From an uncultured bacterium (GTDB lineage Bacteria; Hydrogenedentota; Hydrogenedentia; Hydrogenedentales; Hydrogenedentaceae): 64,000 nt of DNA. Positions 46,283 to 54,784 of the stretch are shown in pieces. The position numbers were made by a program, and so were the translations under genes. The first letter of the stretch is position 1, and the number at the start of each line of letters is the position of its first letter. A model generated the notes under the pieces. That model saw nothing but the letters and a program-made list of their open reading frames with translations, did no database searches and was not told the origin of the DNA. The stretch is from NCBI GenBank assembly GCA_938014335.1, contig CALLRP010000006.1, positions 140,226-204,225 of the forward strand, in the 5' to 3' direction.

Positions 46283-47392
46283 TTATAAAAATTGTTTTGC
46301 TAATTTGTTGAGTTCTTCAACACCTCGTTTGATGGTTTCGTCCGGTGCGGCAAAAGAAATACGGAAATGTGTCTTTTTATCGGAAAAAACGCTTCCGGGA
46401 ATGATTAGAATATTATTTTCTATTGCCTTTTTCACAAATTCATCCCCATCTCCACCAGGAGCCTTCGGAAAGATATAAAAAGCACCTATGGGTTTTACAA
46501 CTTCAAAGGTATCCTTTAATCCTTCATAAATTAAGTCTCTCTTTTTTTGGTAGGCTTCCATTTTTTGTGACATATCTGCTTTTAATGCCTGGACCGCCGC
46601 TTTCTGGGCAAAGGACGGAGCACATACAAAGGTATATTGTTGTAAGGTATTCATTTGTTGAATAATATCTTCCGGTCCGGCGGCGTATCCTATTCGCCAG
46701 CCCGTCATCCCGGCATTCTTGGAGAAACCATTGAGTAAGATAACCTGGTCATACATTCCTGCGATTGTGGAAGGTTGTTCGTCGTACAATAAGGACTCAT
46801 AAATTTCGTCTGTTATAACCAATAATTTGCGTTTTTTCGCTAATTCGGCAATTTTTATCAAGTCTTCTTTTGGAATAGTAGTCCCTGTTGGGTTTGATGG
46901 GCTGTTTAAAATCAAGATTTTTGTCTTATTTGTTATGGCAGGTTCAATCTTATCCGCCGTTAAGTGAAAATCGGGATAAGTATCAACGGGAACAGGTTTA
47001 CCACCTAATAGATTAACTAAATGTTTATACATGACGAAGTAAGGGTCAGCAAAAACAACTTCATCTCCGGGATTAACTGTGGCTAATAAAGCAAGAAATA
47101 ATCCGCCTGATACACCACAAGTAATCATTACATTCGATATTTTCACCCCAAATTTGCTCTGATAATATTCTTGAACGGCTTCCCGTAATTCTTCAATACC
47201 CCATGTCTGAGTGTAGGAATTAAAACCATTTCTAATAGCATTTATGGCAACTTCTTTACAGACTTCATCTACATCGTAATCCGGTTGGCCAATACTCAAA
47301 TTAATGGGATTTTTCATCTTTGCTGCTAATGCAAAAACTTTGCGAATTCCACTGGCATCAATACGACTCATACGTTCGGCTATATAACTCAT
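46283..47392 (-). CDS. PLP-dependent aminotransferase, fold type I (AspC-like)
   Basis: The 369-residue enzyme carries the class I aminotransferase pattern: YTQTWGIEELREAV, NSPSNPTGT with the phosphate and carboxylate site, ITDEIYE, and the PLP-binding Lys in NGFSKNAGMTGWRIGY. Arg in the C-terminal HFRISFAAP binds the substrate carboxylate. Length fits the aspartate/aromatic aminotransferase group. The donor/acceptor pair is unknown. The gene is convergent with the surface-protein gene. Confidence 0.92.
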   Translation of the reverse strand: MSYIAERMSRIDASGIRKVFALAAKMKNPINLSIGQPDYDVDEVCKEVAINAIRNGFNSYTQTWGIEELREAVQEYYQSKFGVKISNVMITCGVSGGLFLALLATVNPGDEVVFADPYFVMYKHLVNLLGGKPVPVDTYPDFHLTADKIEPAITNKTKILILNSPSNPTGTTIPKEDLIKIAELAKKRKLLVITDEIYESLLYDEQPSTIAGMYDQVILLNGFSKNAGMTGWRIGYAAGPEDIIQQMNTLQQYTFVCAPSFAQKAAVQALKADMSQKMEAYQKKRDLIYEGLKDTFEVVKPIGAFYIFPKAPGGDGDEFVKKAIENNILIIPGSVFSDKKTHFRISFAAPDETIKRGVEELNKLAKQFL

Positions 47393-47412
47393 ACATATAC
47401 TCCTTTGATTTA

Positions 47413-49620
47413 CTATTGTATTTTGTTTATAAGTTCATTTATTTCCTGTGTTTCTTCGGATGTAGGACTATTTTCTTTTGCTTTTTCAAGCCATAATTTT
47501 GCCTGTTCTTTGTGACCTTTTTCAATTGCAATATTAGATAAGATTATATGTTTTTTACTTGAGGAATAGGAAGTTTGTTCTATATAGTATTGAGCTGAGT
47601 TAAAATCATTGTTACTTATACATTCCCGTGATAATTTTTCCCATAGTTGGCTATCATTTTTACGATAACTTCCCCATTTTTCCATAAATTCATCTGTTTT
47701 ATTCATTTTCCCATATAAAACACCGAGTTTTATTAACAAGTCTATGTTATTTGGTTCTTTATAAAAACCAAAAGATAACCATGTTTGTGATAAAGATAAC
47801 AAACCTTTTTTATCGTAATAATCTGCTAATTCAATAAAAGGTGGTTTAAATGTGTCCCCTCTATTTAATAATGCAATCAGAATATTATCAAGTGTTTTTT
47901 GTATATCATCATATCTTCTTTGGAAGTTTTTTCCCTCTGTTTTTTCATTTATTGTTTCAAAATTTTGTTTTAGTATTTCCCATGCTTTTTCATAATTGGA
48001 TAGTTTTTGAGCAATTTTTAAGAATTTAGATTTTTCATCATTATTTAGCTGTTTATTTATTAAGTACAAAGTTATATAGGAATCATACAGTTTCCATAGA
48101 TTGTTATTATTAGCATTTCCATTCTCTATTTCTTTTTCAATAATTTTTATCTGTGTTCTTATACTAAGCGACTCAAAAGGGTTTAATCCAATACATTTTG
48201 CTATGTTTTGTTGAGCTTCATCATAGCGACCTGTTTCTAAACATAGTAATGATTTTTCTCTCAATGCTTCTGTATTTTCAGGTTGCAATTCTAGTAATGT
48301 ATTCCATGCTTGTTCTGCTTTTTCAAGGTAAATATTTCTTTCTACAGTTCCTTGTTGTGTTTTTTTAGTCAATGCCCGAGCTAAATATTTCCATGCCTCT
48401 GGATTGGAAGTATAATTCCCTGCACATGCTAACCATAACCTTTCTTGGTCACGCAGTTCATAAGTTAATTGGTAGCTGAATATAGAAAGAAAACATAAAA
48501 GAATTAGCACAAATATAGTAAAAATTTTACCAATAATTTTATTTTTTTCTGAAAAGTTTTGTAAAAGAAAATAACAAAATATTGTGATATTTAATATCAA
48601 AAAATAACTACTATTACACATGCTTATGTCAAGTTTTTGAAAAGATGGATAAATAGCGACGCTTAAGATTACTATTAAACATGAAAGTAAAGATATGATT
48701 TTAGACTTTTTGTAGAAATAAAATCCCAATACGAATAGAAGCAGGAAAACTATAAGTGTAATAGGTACACTTAAAAAGGAATTTAATTCAAAATATTGTA
48801 ATGGGAAGAATGCAGTAGGGAGGAGAGATAAAATAAAAAATCCACTAATGATATTGAAATATTTAAGGGGGGGATATACTTGAAATATATCTGTATGAAA
48901 ATTGTATTGATATAAAAAAAGCAGTATAAGGGTAGAAAGGAGAATGCCAAAAACTCCATATCCATAAAACAGGGGGGTTTTAAAGTCTCCTTCCTGGTGT
49001 TTATTTGAATAGACAAAATAAAGCATAGGAATAACTGATACGATAGCAATGAAATGACTAAATGTAGATAGAAGAACTAATATGATTGAAAAGATAAAGG
49101 GATATAAACTAAAAGAAGTAGATTCATCTTTTACATATAGGATAAGTAATAACAATAAAGTAAAAAGGGAAGAAAGTAATCCTCCTCGATTGATTAGAAA
49201 AGAGGTCGAATAAATATTCAGAGGATGAATAAGAAATAGGGCAGATAATAAGAGAGCCAGTATCTGGATTGGAATATTTTTACTTTTGCGGATGAGAAAA
49301 ATAAAGAGCAAAAGAGTATTGAGGGTATGAATTACCCAATTGAAAATGTACTGGGATGATATGGATAAGGAGAACTTTCGTATTAAAATAAAGGACAGAG
49401 CAGAAAAAGGTGTATGAGGTTGTATCTTATAGAAATTGAAATCTTCGCCAATATATTGGGGGATGTCTTTAAATAGATCTTCATCTTTACCCAACAACTC
49501 TTTCTGCCATGTCCCCATGAATAACAAGAAACTAAAAGCGAATAATAAGCAACCCCCTACTATGAAGATGATTCTGGCATAAATATTCGTTTGTATATTA
49601 TCTGTTTTTTGATAGCTCAT
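47413..49620 (-). CDS. TMTC-like polytopic membrane protein with TPR C-terminal region
   Basis: The 735-residue protein has about ten membrane helices (residues 15-360) followed by TPR repeats (about 385-735: AWKYLARALTK, EALREKSLLCLETGRYDEAQ, KAKENSPTSEETQ). The first extracytoplasmic loop and helices resemble TMTC/O-mannosyltransferase-like proteins: YKIQPHTPFSALSFIL, FNWVIHTLNTLLLF, and LIHPLNIYSTSFLINRGG. The His-Pro is kept, while the usual acidic residue after it is changed. It probably transfers a sugar from a lipid carrier to exported proteins, or has lost that activity. It lies 48 bases downstream of feoB. Confidence 0.68.
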   Translation of the reverse strand: MSYQKTDNIQTNIYARIIFIVGGCLLFAFSFLLFMGTWQKELLGKDEDLFKDIPQYIGEDFNFYKIQPHTPFSALSFILIRKFSLSISSQYIFNWVIHTLNTLLLFIFLIRKSKNIPIQILALLLSALFLIHPLNIYSTSFLINRGGLLSSLFTLLLLLILYVKDESTSFSLYPFIFSIILVLLSTFSHFIAIVSVIPMLYFVYSNKHQEGDFKTPLFYGYGVFGILLSTLILLFLYQYNFHTDIFQVYPPLKYFNIISGFFILSLLPTAFFPLQYFELNSFLSVPITLIVFLLLFVLGFYFYKKSKIISLLSCLIVILSVAIYPSFQKLDISMCNSSYFLILNITIFCYFLLQNFSEKNKIIGKIFTIFVLILLCFLSIFSYQLTYELRDQERLWLACAGNYTSNPEAWKYLARALTKKTQQGTVERNIYLEKAEQAWNTLLELQPENTEALREKSLLCLETGRYDEAQQNIAKCIGLNPFESLSIRTQIKIIEKEIENGNANNNNLWKLYDSYITLYLINKQLNNDEKSKFLKIAQKLSNYEKAWEILKQNFETINEKTEGKNFQRRYDDIQKTLDNILIALLNRGDTFKPPFIELADYYDKKGLLSLSQTWLSFGFYKEPNNIDLLIKLGVLYGKMNKTDEFMEKWGSYRKNDSQLWEKLSRECISNNDFNSAQYYIEQTSYSSSKKHIILSNIAIEKGHKEQAKLWLEKAKENSPTSEETQEINELINKIQ

Positions 49621-49668
49621 TTTTCATGCAGAATATTATAGATTTATAATACAGAAGAGTAAGAAAAA

Positions 49669-51810
49669 CTATGTTCCCAATGATAATAAATGCCCTATAT
49701 GAAAAACAATTAACGAGACAATAAAAGCAACAGTTGTGGAGAAAAAAAAGGAAAAAACAGGAATTCGAATAGTACCTGTTTCTCTTCCTATGGTTACTAA
49801 AGTAGCGATACAAGGAGCGTATAACATTACAAATATCATGAGTGTAAATGCCCTAAGAGGATACCATTCCGGCTGACGGTACAAATTAACAGAGAGAGAG
49901 TCTTTTTCGTTAGTGTTGGAAGTTTCCATGTGATAGACCGTTCCTAATGTTCCGACAATAACCTCCTTTGCCGCCATTCCGCCAAAAAGGGCTATATTGA
50001 CCTTCCAGTCAAATCCGATATGTTTTGTAATCGGTTCGATAGTTTTACCTAAAATTCCTGCGATACTATATTCAATGCCATGTTCTTTAATATTCTGTGT
50101 TGTCCCCAAAGAGGAGAGAGGTATATAAATAAGTGCCCACATGATTATATTCACTGCAAGTATCAATGTCCCTGCTTTGCGTATATACATCCATGTTCGA
50201 CCCCATGCATGACGCAGAACACTTTTAAAGACAGGCATATGATAAGGAGGTAACTCTAAAACAAAAGGGGTCTGTTCTCCACGAATAATAAATCGGTTTA
50301 GTATAAAAGCGCTGATAAGAGCAATAATCCATGATAAAGCCCATAGGGTTAACATAATGAGTGTTCGATGATGTTGAAAAAAAGCACCAATAAGTAATGC
50401 ATATACAGGTAGTTTTGCTCCGCAGCTCATAAATGGAATTACTAACATTGTTATAATTTTATCTTTTCGTTCCTGAAGTGTCCGTGTTGCTAATACTCCC
50501 GGAACGGCACAGCCTCCAGCACCTATCCCTCCGGAAATGAGTAGAGCCAGGATAGACCTCCCTTGGAGTCCAAACATCCGCATTATCCGATCTAAAATGA
50601 AAGCAATGCGGGCGACATATCCCGTATCTTCCAGGGCAGATAAAAGGAAGAAAAGGACGAAAATAAGAGGAATAAAACTTAAAACAGCACCGACTCCACT
50701 GATGATGCCGTCTGATATAAGTGAATGAATTGCGGGATAGTCTTTTTCAAAAAATGAGAATAGTAATGCAAAATTTTCAAAGAATTTTTCAAAAAGTTCA
50801 ACCGGACTTAGCCATTGATTGGGAAAAGGTATCCACTTCCATTCCTGGGTTGTTTTGAAGACAATATAAAACAAAGAGCTTATTACCCCTAATAGGATTA
50901 TAGGACCTGCTACACGGTTACAGATAATATTATCAATTTGATCGGTTATATTCTGCTTTGCTTCTCCCGTATAGGTAACACATTCTCGAATAGCACCCGA
51001 AGCAAATCCATATCTTCTTTGAGCAATAATTACTCCCGAATCCTCATTTTCATGTTGTTCCATTTCTTGAATAGCTTTTTCAATATTTTTTCCAAATTCT
51101 AAGGAATCTGAAACTTTGTTTTTTATTTCGTCAAGTAATTTAAAGTCCTTTTCTAATATTTTAATGGCATACCAGCGTGTTTTATCTTTTTCGGGGGCAG
51201 GTAATTTATCTGTTAATAATTCAGAAATTTGTTCTACTATGGTGTCTACTTCATGCCCATAGGTTACATGTTTAGGGATTAATACTTTTTGATTATTAAC
51301 ATATGAAAAAATAATTGTTTTTAACTCGTCTATTCCTTCTCCTTTGTTCCCAACTGTTTTAACTACTGGGACATTTAATATTTGAGATAACTTTTTATCA
51401 TCAATAATAACTCCCCTTTTTAGAGCAATGTCAGTCATATTCAAAGCTATGATAAATGGTTTTCCCAGTTCCATAATCTGGATAGTAAGATAAAGATTAC
51501 GTTCCAGATTTAAAGAATCAACAACATTTACTATGAGACTTACATCTGGACTTAAAATTTCATCTCGAGTAATTATTTCTTCATCCGTATAGGGTGTAAG
51601 AGAATATAACCCTGGCAAATCTTCAACGCGTATCCGTTTCTCTTCATGAATAAAAAAACCAATCTTTTTTTCAACTGTTACACCAGGGTAGTTACTTACT
51701 TCCTGGAGTCCCCCTGTAATTTCATTGAATATAGAGCTTTTTCCAGAATTGGGATTTCCTACAATAATTACTCTTGGTTGTTGGGAAGAGGCTCGACGAG
51801 AATATGCCAT
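49669..51810 (-). CDS. feoB: Ferrous iron transporter FeoB
   Basis: The 713-residue protein has a cytoplasmic G domain: G1 GNPNSGKSS (about 18-26), G2 YPGVTVE, G3 DLPGLYSL, G4 NMTD. A helical segment follows to about 300, and then the membrane permease with GGIGAGGCAVPGVLATR and other FeoB gate motifs. It imports Fe(II). Its only plausible start overlaps feoA by 43 bases, so the two are tightly coupled. It is the third member of the operon led by the DtxR-type regulator. Confidence 0.95.
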   Translation of the reverse strand: MAYSRRASSQQPRVIIVGNPNSGKSSIFNEITGGLQEVSNYPGVTVEKKIGFFIHEEKRIRVEDLPGLYSLTPYTDEEIITRDEILSPDVSLIVNVVDSLNLERNLYLTIQIMELGKPFIIALNMTDIALKRGVIIDDKKLSQILNVPVVKTVGNKGEGIDELKTIIFSYVNNQKVLIPKHVTYGHEVDTIVEQISELLTDKLPAPEKDKTRWYAIKILEKDFKLLDEIKNKVSDSLEFGKNIEKAIQEMEQHENEDSGVIIAQRRYGFASGAIRECVTYTGEAKQNITDQIDNIICNRVAGPIILLGVISSLFYIVFKTTQEWKWIPFPNQWLSPVELFEKFFENFALLFSFFEKDYPAIHSLISDGIISGVGAVLSFIPLIFVLFFLLSALEDTGYVARIAFILDRIMRMFGLQGRSILALLISGGIGAGGCAVPGVLATRTLQERKDKIITMLVIPFMSCGAKLPVYALLIGAFFQHHRTLIMLTLWALSWIIALISAFILNRFIIRGEQTPFVLELPPYHMPVFKSVLRHAWGRTWMYIRKAGTLILAVNIIMWALIYIPLSSLGTTQNIKEHGIEYSIAGILGKTIEPITKHIGFDWKVNIALFGGMAAKEVIVGTLGTVYHMETSNTNEKDSLSVNLYRQPEWYPLRAFTLMIFVMLYAPCIATLVTIGRETGTIRIPVFSFFFSTTVAFIVSLIVFHIGHLLSLGT

Positions 51811-52031
51811 GCATCTTTTCTCCGTAAGGCAAGAAAATAGCCTTTGAGTTCTAATTCTATAGGATCTCCTAATGGAGCCTCTCGATTGACTTTAACAACA
51901 GTACCGGGTGTTAAACCAAGATCTAATAATCTTTTACGATAGTTGGGAGGACCTCCTCGAATACCTATTATACGGGCTTTGGTCCCTTCTTCCAGTTCAC
52001 TAAGTCGTTCTGTATTACAAGGGTTTTTCAT
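51768..52031 (-). CDS. feoA: FeoA SH3-like iron transport accessory protein
   Basis: The 87-residue FeoA has the pattern LSELEEGTKARIIGIRGG, RLLDLGLTPGTVVKVNREAPLGDPIEL and LALRRKDA of the SH3-like FeoA fold. It assists FeoB. It overlaps the Cys-rich gene upstream by 17 bases and FeoB downstream by 43. Confidence 0.93.
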   Translation of the reverse strand: MKNPCNTERLSELEEGTKARIIGIRGGPPNYRKRLLDLGLTPGTVVKVNREAPLGDPIELELKGYFLALRRKDAWHILVEPLPNNQE

Positions 52032-52269
52032 CCTTGAGAATCACACCTTTATTAGGGTTATACTTATTATTCTGAATGAATGAAGATAAATGTGTAGTCT
52101 GCTTATTCATAGTTTTAGTGGGACATTTCGATATATCCGTGTAAGGACATTTATGGTATGTGCAAGTATCACATGGATTTTCTCTCTTTGAAAAAGTAGT
52201 TTTAAGTGTTTTTGCCACATATAAAATAGCACATATAATAACTATAAAGATTATTAAAAACTCAACCAT
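52015..52269 (-). CDS. FeoB-associated Cys-rich membrane protein
   Basis: The 84-residue protein has an N-terminal membrane helix (about 3-22) and a Cys-rich tail (CDTCTYHKCPY, SKCPTKT), the FeoB_associated pattern. The Cys cluster may handle iron or shuttle electrons. It overlaps feoA by 17 bases and the regulator gene by 8. Confidence 0.8.
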   Translation of the reverse strand: MVEFLIIFIVIICAILYVAKTLKTTFSKRENPCDTCTYHKCPYTDISKCPTKTMNKQTTHLSSFIQNNKYNPNKGVILKDEKPL

Positions 52270-52741
52270 AAAGATTTTCTTTCAATTTTTTTCTGGATTC
52301 TGGATCCGAACCATTTGTTTCTTCAATAAAACACATTTTAGGAGTATCCATCATTTGATTTATTTTCTTGGCAACTTCTTCTAAAAGAAGATGTTCAATC
52401 AAACAAGCCTGTTTTGTTGCAGTTTCATCGTCCAGTTTCAAAAAAGACTTAAAAAAACGTAACAAAATTAAAAAATTATTATCTATATTACTTAACTGTT
52501 TCTTCCCCAGTAGTGTTAATTTGAGAGTATGTGCCGGAAGATTTTCCACAACCAGTTTCATAGATTTTAGATGCACTAATGCAATAGAAACTGCACTTCG
52601 AGATACACCTAATAAACTTGCAACATCTGTTGCTCGGGCATGTCCTTTTTTTTCATTTAACTCATTAATTGCCCAAAGATAGTGAACTCGCGAATGAGTT
52701 AAAGATTTTATATTCTTATATTTGAGACGGTGAATGTTCAT
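52262..52741 (-). CDS. DtxR/MntR-family metal-dependent repressor
   Basis: The 159-residue regulator has a winged helix (ATDVASLLGVSRSAVSIALVHLKSM, recognition helix near residue 40) and a dimerisation domain with the metal residues in the ACLIEH line (Cys, Glu, His, about 112-117), as in DtxR/MntR. An SH3 C-terminal domain is missing, so it resembles MntR. It leads the Feo operon and so probably represses iron uptake when Fe(II) or Mn(II) is bound. It lies 42 bases downstream of tRNA-Asp on the same strand. Confidence 0.88.
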   Translation of the reverse strand: MNIHRLKYKNIKSLTHSRVHYLWAINELNEKKGHARATDVASLLGVSRSAVSIALVHLKSMKLVVENLPAHTLKLTLLGKKQLSNIDNNFLILLRFFKSFLKLDDETATKQACLIEHLLLEEVAKKINQMMDTPKMCFIEETNGSDPESRKKLKENLYG

Positions 52742-52744
52742 TTA

Positions 52745-52764
52745 TTGTTAAATATACTTAACAA
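52745..52764 (-). promoter_or_regulatory. Perfect inverted repeat upstream of the DtxR-type regulator gene
   Basis: TTGTTAA-N6-TTAACAA is a perfect 7-base inverted repeat 3 bases upstream of the regulator ATG (52741). A regulator bound here would cover the leader and ribosome-binding region, which fits autoregulation of the dtxR-feo operon. It is unlike the classical DtxR box in sequence, so this is inference. Confidence 0.55.
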
Positions 52765-52783
52765 AATAAGTAAAAAAATTTTA

Positions 52784-52860
52784 TGGCGGAGACGACGAGA
52801 CTTGAACTCGCGACCTCTGCCGTGACAGGGCAGCGTTCTAACCAACTGAACTACGTCTCC
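52784..52860 (-). tRNA. tRNA-Asp (anticodon GTC)
   Basis: The minus strand folds into a 77-base cloverleaf with acceptor arm GGAGACG/CGTCTCC, the anticodon stem CTGCC-GGCAG around loop CTGTCAC (anticodon GTC), the T arm with GTTCAAG, and a genome-encoded CCA end. It is followed 42 bases later by the DtxR-type gene. Confidence 0.95.
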
Positions 52861-52918
52861 ACCTTGTGGAAAAATATTATATAAAATATGTTATTTAATA
52901 TGCAAGTTAGAATAGATT

Positions 52919-54391
52919 TTATGCCTTTTTGATGATTGTCCCATCTTTTTCTATGGCAATTCCCATTTCAGTTATCTGCCATTTGTAATTCTTTTGTTTT
53001 TCAAGAAATTCTTTTTCAGTAAGAGAAAATAGGGGACTTATCTCGATGTAAAAATTGTCCGTTTGTATTAAACTCTCATCAATATGATACCCTGCATTTT
53101 TGAGCCAGTTTCCCCAGAATTGAGTCATGCTTTTTCGTGCAGAAATAACACTGTTGTCCCCATCAAATTGTTTAATAGGAGTATATTCTCCCTGTCTTTG
53201 AATTTCTACCGCAACAGGGGGATGATTTGTAAAACGAAGAGCATCGAAAATAAATGTCTCAAACTTATACCCATTCGGTTTATCAGGTTTTATAAGTTCA
53301 CCCTGTTCATTGATGTAAGGTATTTTCTTAAATGCTTTGTGCCAGGGGAAATGATGAAGTTGATGATATACTTTTTCAACGAAATCCAACGAAATAATAT
53401 GCATTGCAGGATTTCCAGCAAAAAATTTCATATTACCCTCAGAATCAGTTTCGAGAAGTTGAGGATATATGTCAAGTTCAGAATATTCAATGACCCGGTA
53501 TACGCCGTCACATAAACAATGAACACCTACAGGCTCTCTTAATGAATTTTTCCGAATTATTTTTGATGACATTTCTGCTTGGTTGAGGATATGATAGCCG
53601 ATAAATCTTGGGTCAGCAACTTTAATTGCCCAGTTATCAACCTGAAAATAACTTAATATCTCTATACCTCGATTTCTTGTGTCTTTTAAGATATTCTTTT
53701 CAACAACTGTAGGAATGGTTCCACCGTGCCCATTAGGATTCATTGCTATGGAATAGGTAGAATCCAACATGAATTTCCCTTGTTCATTAAGACAGGGGAC
53801 CATCGGCTGAACTGCAAAATAAACATTTTCAGGATTTAGACCAAAATAATTGTGTTTTTTAAAGAAGGAGAGGGTAGTTTTTTCATTTCCTTCGCTTACC
53901 ATGATATACCAGGGTAATATACAGTTATATCTATTTTGAATGTTAATAATCTTTTCTGCGTGGTATTGGAATAAAGATTTTTTTGTAATAGGACCGATAG
54001 GATATGTTCCTTTGGGTCCATCAAAACCTAAACGGGTTCCTTGTCCCCCAGCAACAAGGAGCAATGCTACTTTGTTCTGTCTTAATATCTCTTCCCCACA
54101 TTGGTATGCATTTTTTTCTTCAGGATGGGTATCTTCTTTTAAAGGAATAACCTCAATCGGTTTTATTTCCGAGAAAACTTCTGGTTTGGGGGTTGTGAGT
54201 ATCCATTTATCTGCTAAATCTTTCATTAACTGAAAATTAACATTTTTTAATTGATTTAACAGATGTCGTTTTTCTTCCTCGTTAAGTTGTCCCCAAAATT
54301 GAAAAACATGTTCCTGACCGAATTCAACCGTTTTATGGTATATCTCTTTTTCTAATTCTGTGTTAAACAAGAATTGACTCCTTATACTCAT
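52919..54391 (-). CDS. UDP-N-acetylhexosamine pyrophosphorylase, eukaryote-type (UAP1/UDPGP family)
   Basis: This protein of about 490 residues resembles UAP1 more than bacterial GlmU/GalU. It has the nucleotide motif LLVAGGQGTRLGFDGPKG and the family segments QPMVPCL, NPNGHGGT, QVDNWAIKVADP and KFETFIFDAL. It makes UDP-GlcNAc or a related UDP-sugar from UTP and a sugar 1-phosphate. An upstream ATG at 54421 would overlap the zinc-ribbon gene by 29 bases; the ATG at 54391 starts 1 base after that gene's stop and is preferred. It ends the operon begun by the BadF-type kinase. Confidence 0.87.
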   Translation of the reverse strand: MSIRSQFLFNTELEKEIYHKTVEFGQEHVFQFWGQLNEEEKRHLLNQLKNVNFQLMKDLADKWILTTPKPEVFSEIKPIEVIPLKEDTHPEEKNAYQCGEEILRQNKVALLLVAGGQGTRLGFDGPKGTYPIGPITKKSLFQYHAEKIINIQNRYNCILPWYIMVSEGNEKTTLSFFKKHNYFGLNPENVYFAVQPMVPCLNEQGKFMLDSTYSIAMNPNGHGGTIPTVVEKNILKDTRNRGIEILSYFQVDNWAIKVADPRFIGYHILNQAEMSSKIIRKNSLREPVGVHCLCDGVYRVIEYSELDIYPQLLETDSEGNMKFFAGNPAMHIISLDFVEKVYHQLHHFPWHKAFKKIPYINEQGELIKPDKPNGYKFETFIFDALRFTNHPPVAVEIQRQGEYTPIKQFDGDNSVISARKSMTQFWGNWLKNAGYHIDESLIQTDNFYIEISPLFSLTEKEFLEKQKNYKWQITEMGIAIEKDGTIIKKA

Positions 54392-54392
54392 A

Positions 54393-54773
54393 CTACCAAT
54401 AAGGACTCCATACTTTTCCATATTTGTTCATTTCTTGGCGTTGTTTAAGATTTGGAAGCAAACCCGGTTTGCATCCTTCTGTAATTTCATATTTTGACCC
54501 GCATCCATCACATATTCCATAATCAAATCCGGGCTGTTCTAAAGGTTCCTCACATTTGGGGCAAATAGGTTGGAATCGTTTATATATTTCATTAGGATTG
54601 GGGAAATCCATTCCACAACAGGGACATTTGACCATCGGTGAGGTTCTTCGCCAGGCACGGGAAAACATACGATCTCCGTTGCAGATACGACAATAAATTT
54701 GTCTTCCCGGTATGGGTCTTATTTCTTCCTTCGGTGTTTTCTTTTCTGAATTTCCCCAGCTAAATAAAGGCAT
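54393..54773 (-). CDS. Small zinc-ribbon protein
   Basis: This 126-residue protein has four CxxC knuckles (CRIC near 28, CPCC near 50, CPKC near 72, CDGC near 88), giving two zinc ribbons. No name is available. It sits between DUF1573 and UDP-sugar pyrophosphorylase genes in one operon. Confidence 0.65.
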   Translation of the reverse strand: MPLFSWGNSEKKTPKEEIRPIPGRQIYCRICNGDRMFSRAWRRTSPMVKCPCCGMDFPNPNEIYKRFQPICPKCEEPLEQPGFDYGICDGCGSKYEITEGCKPGLLPNLKQRQEMNKYGKVWSPYW

Positions 54774-54784
54774 AGTTCTTATTC

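Noticed and set aside
49669..52031. FeoA and FeoB overlap as a sign of gene damage
   Set aside because: Both proteins are complete with all motifs; long overlaps are tolerated in such operons.
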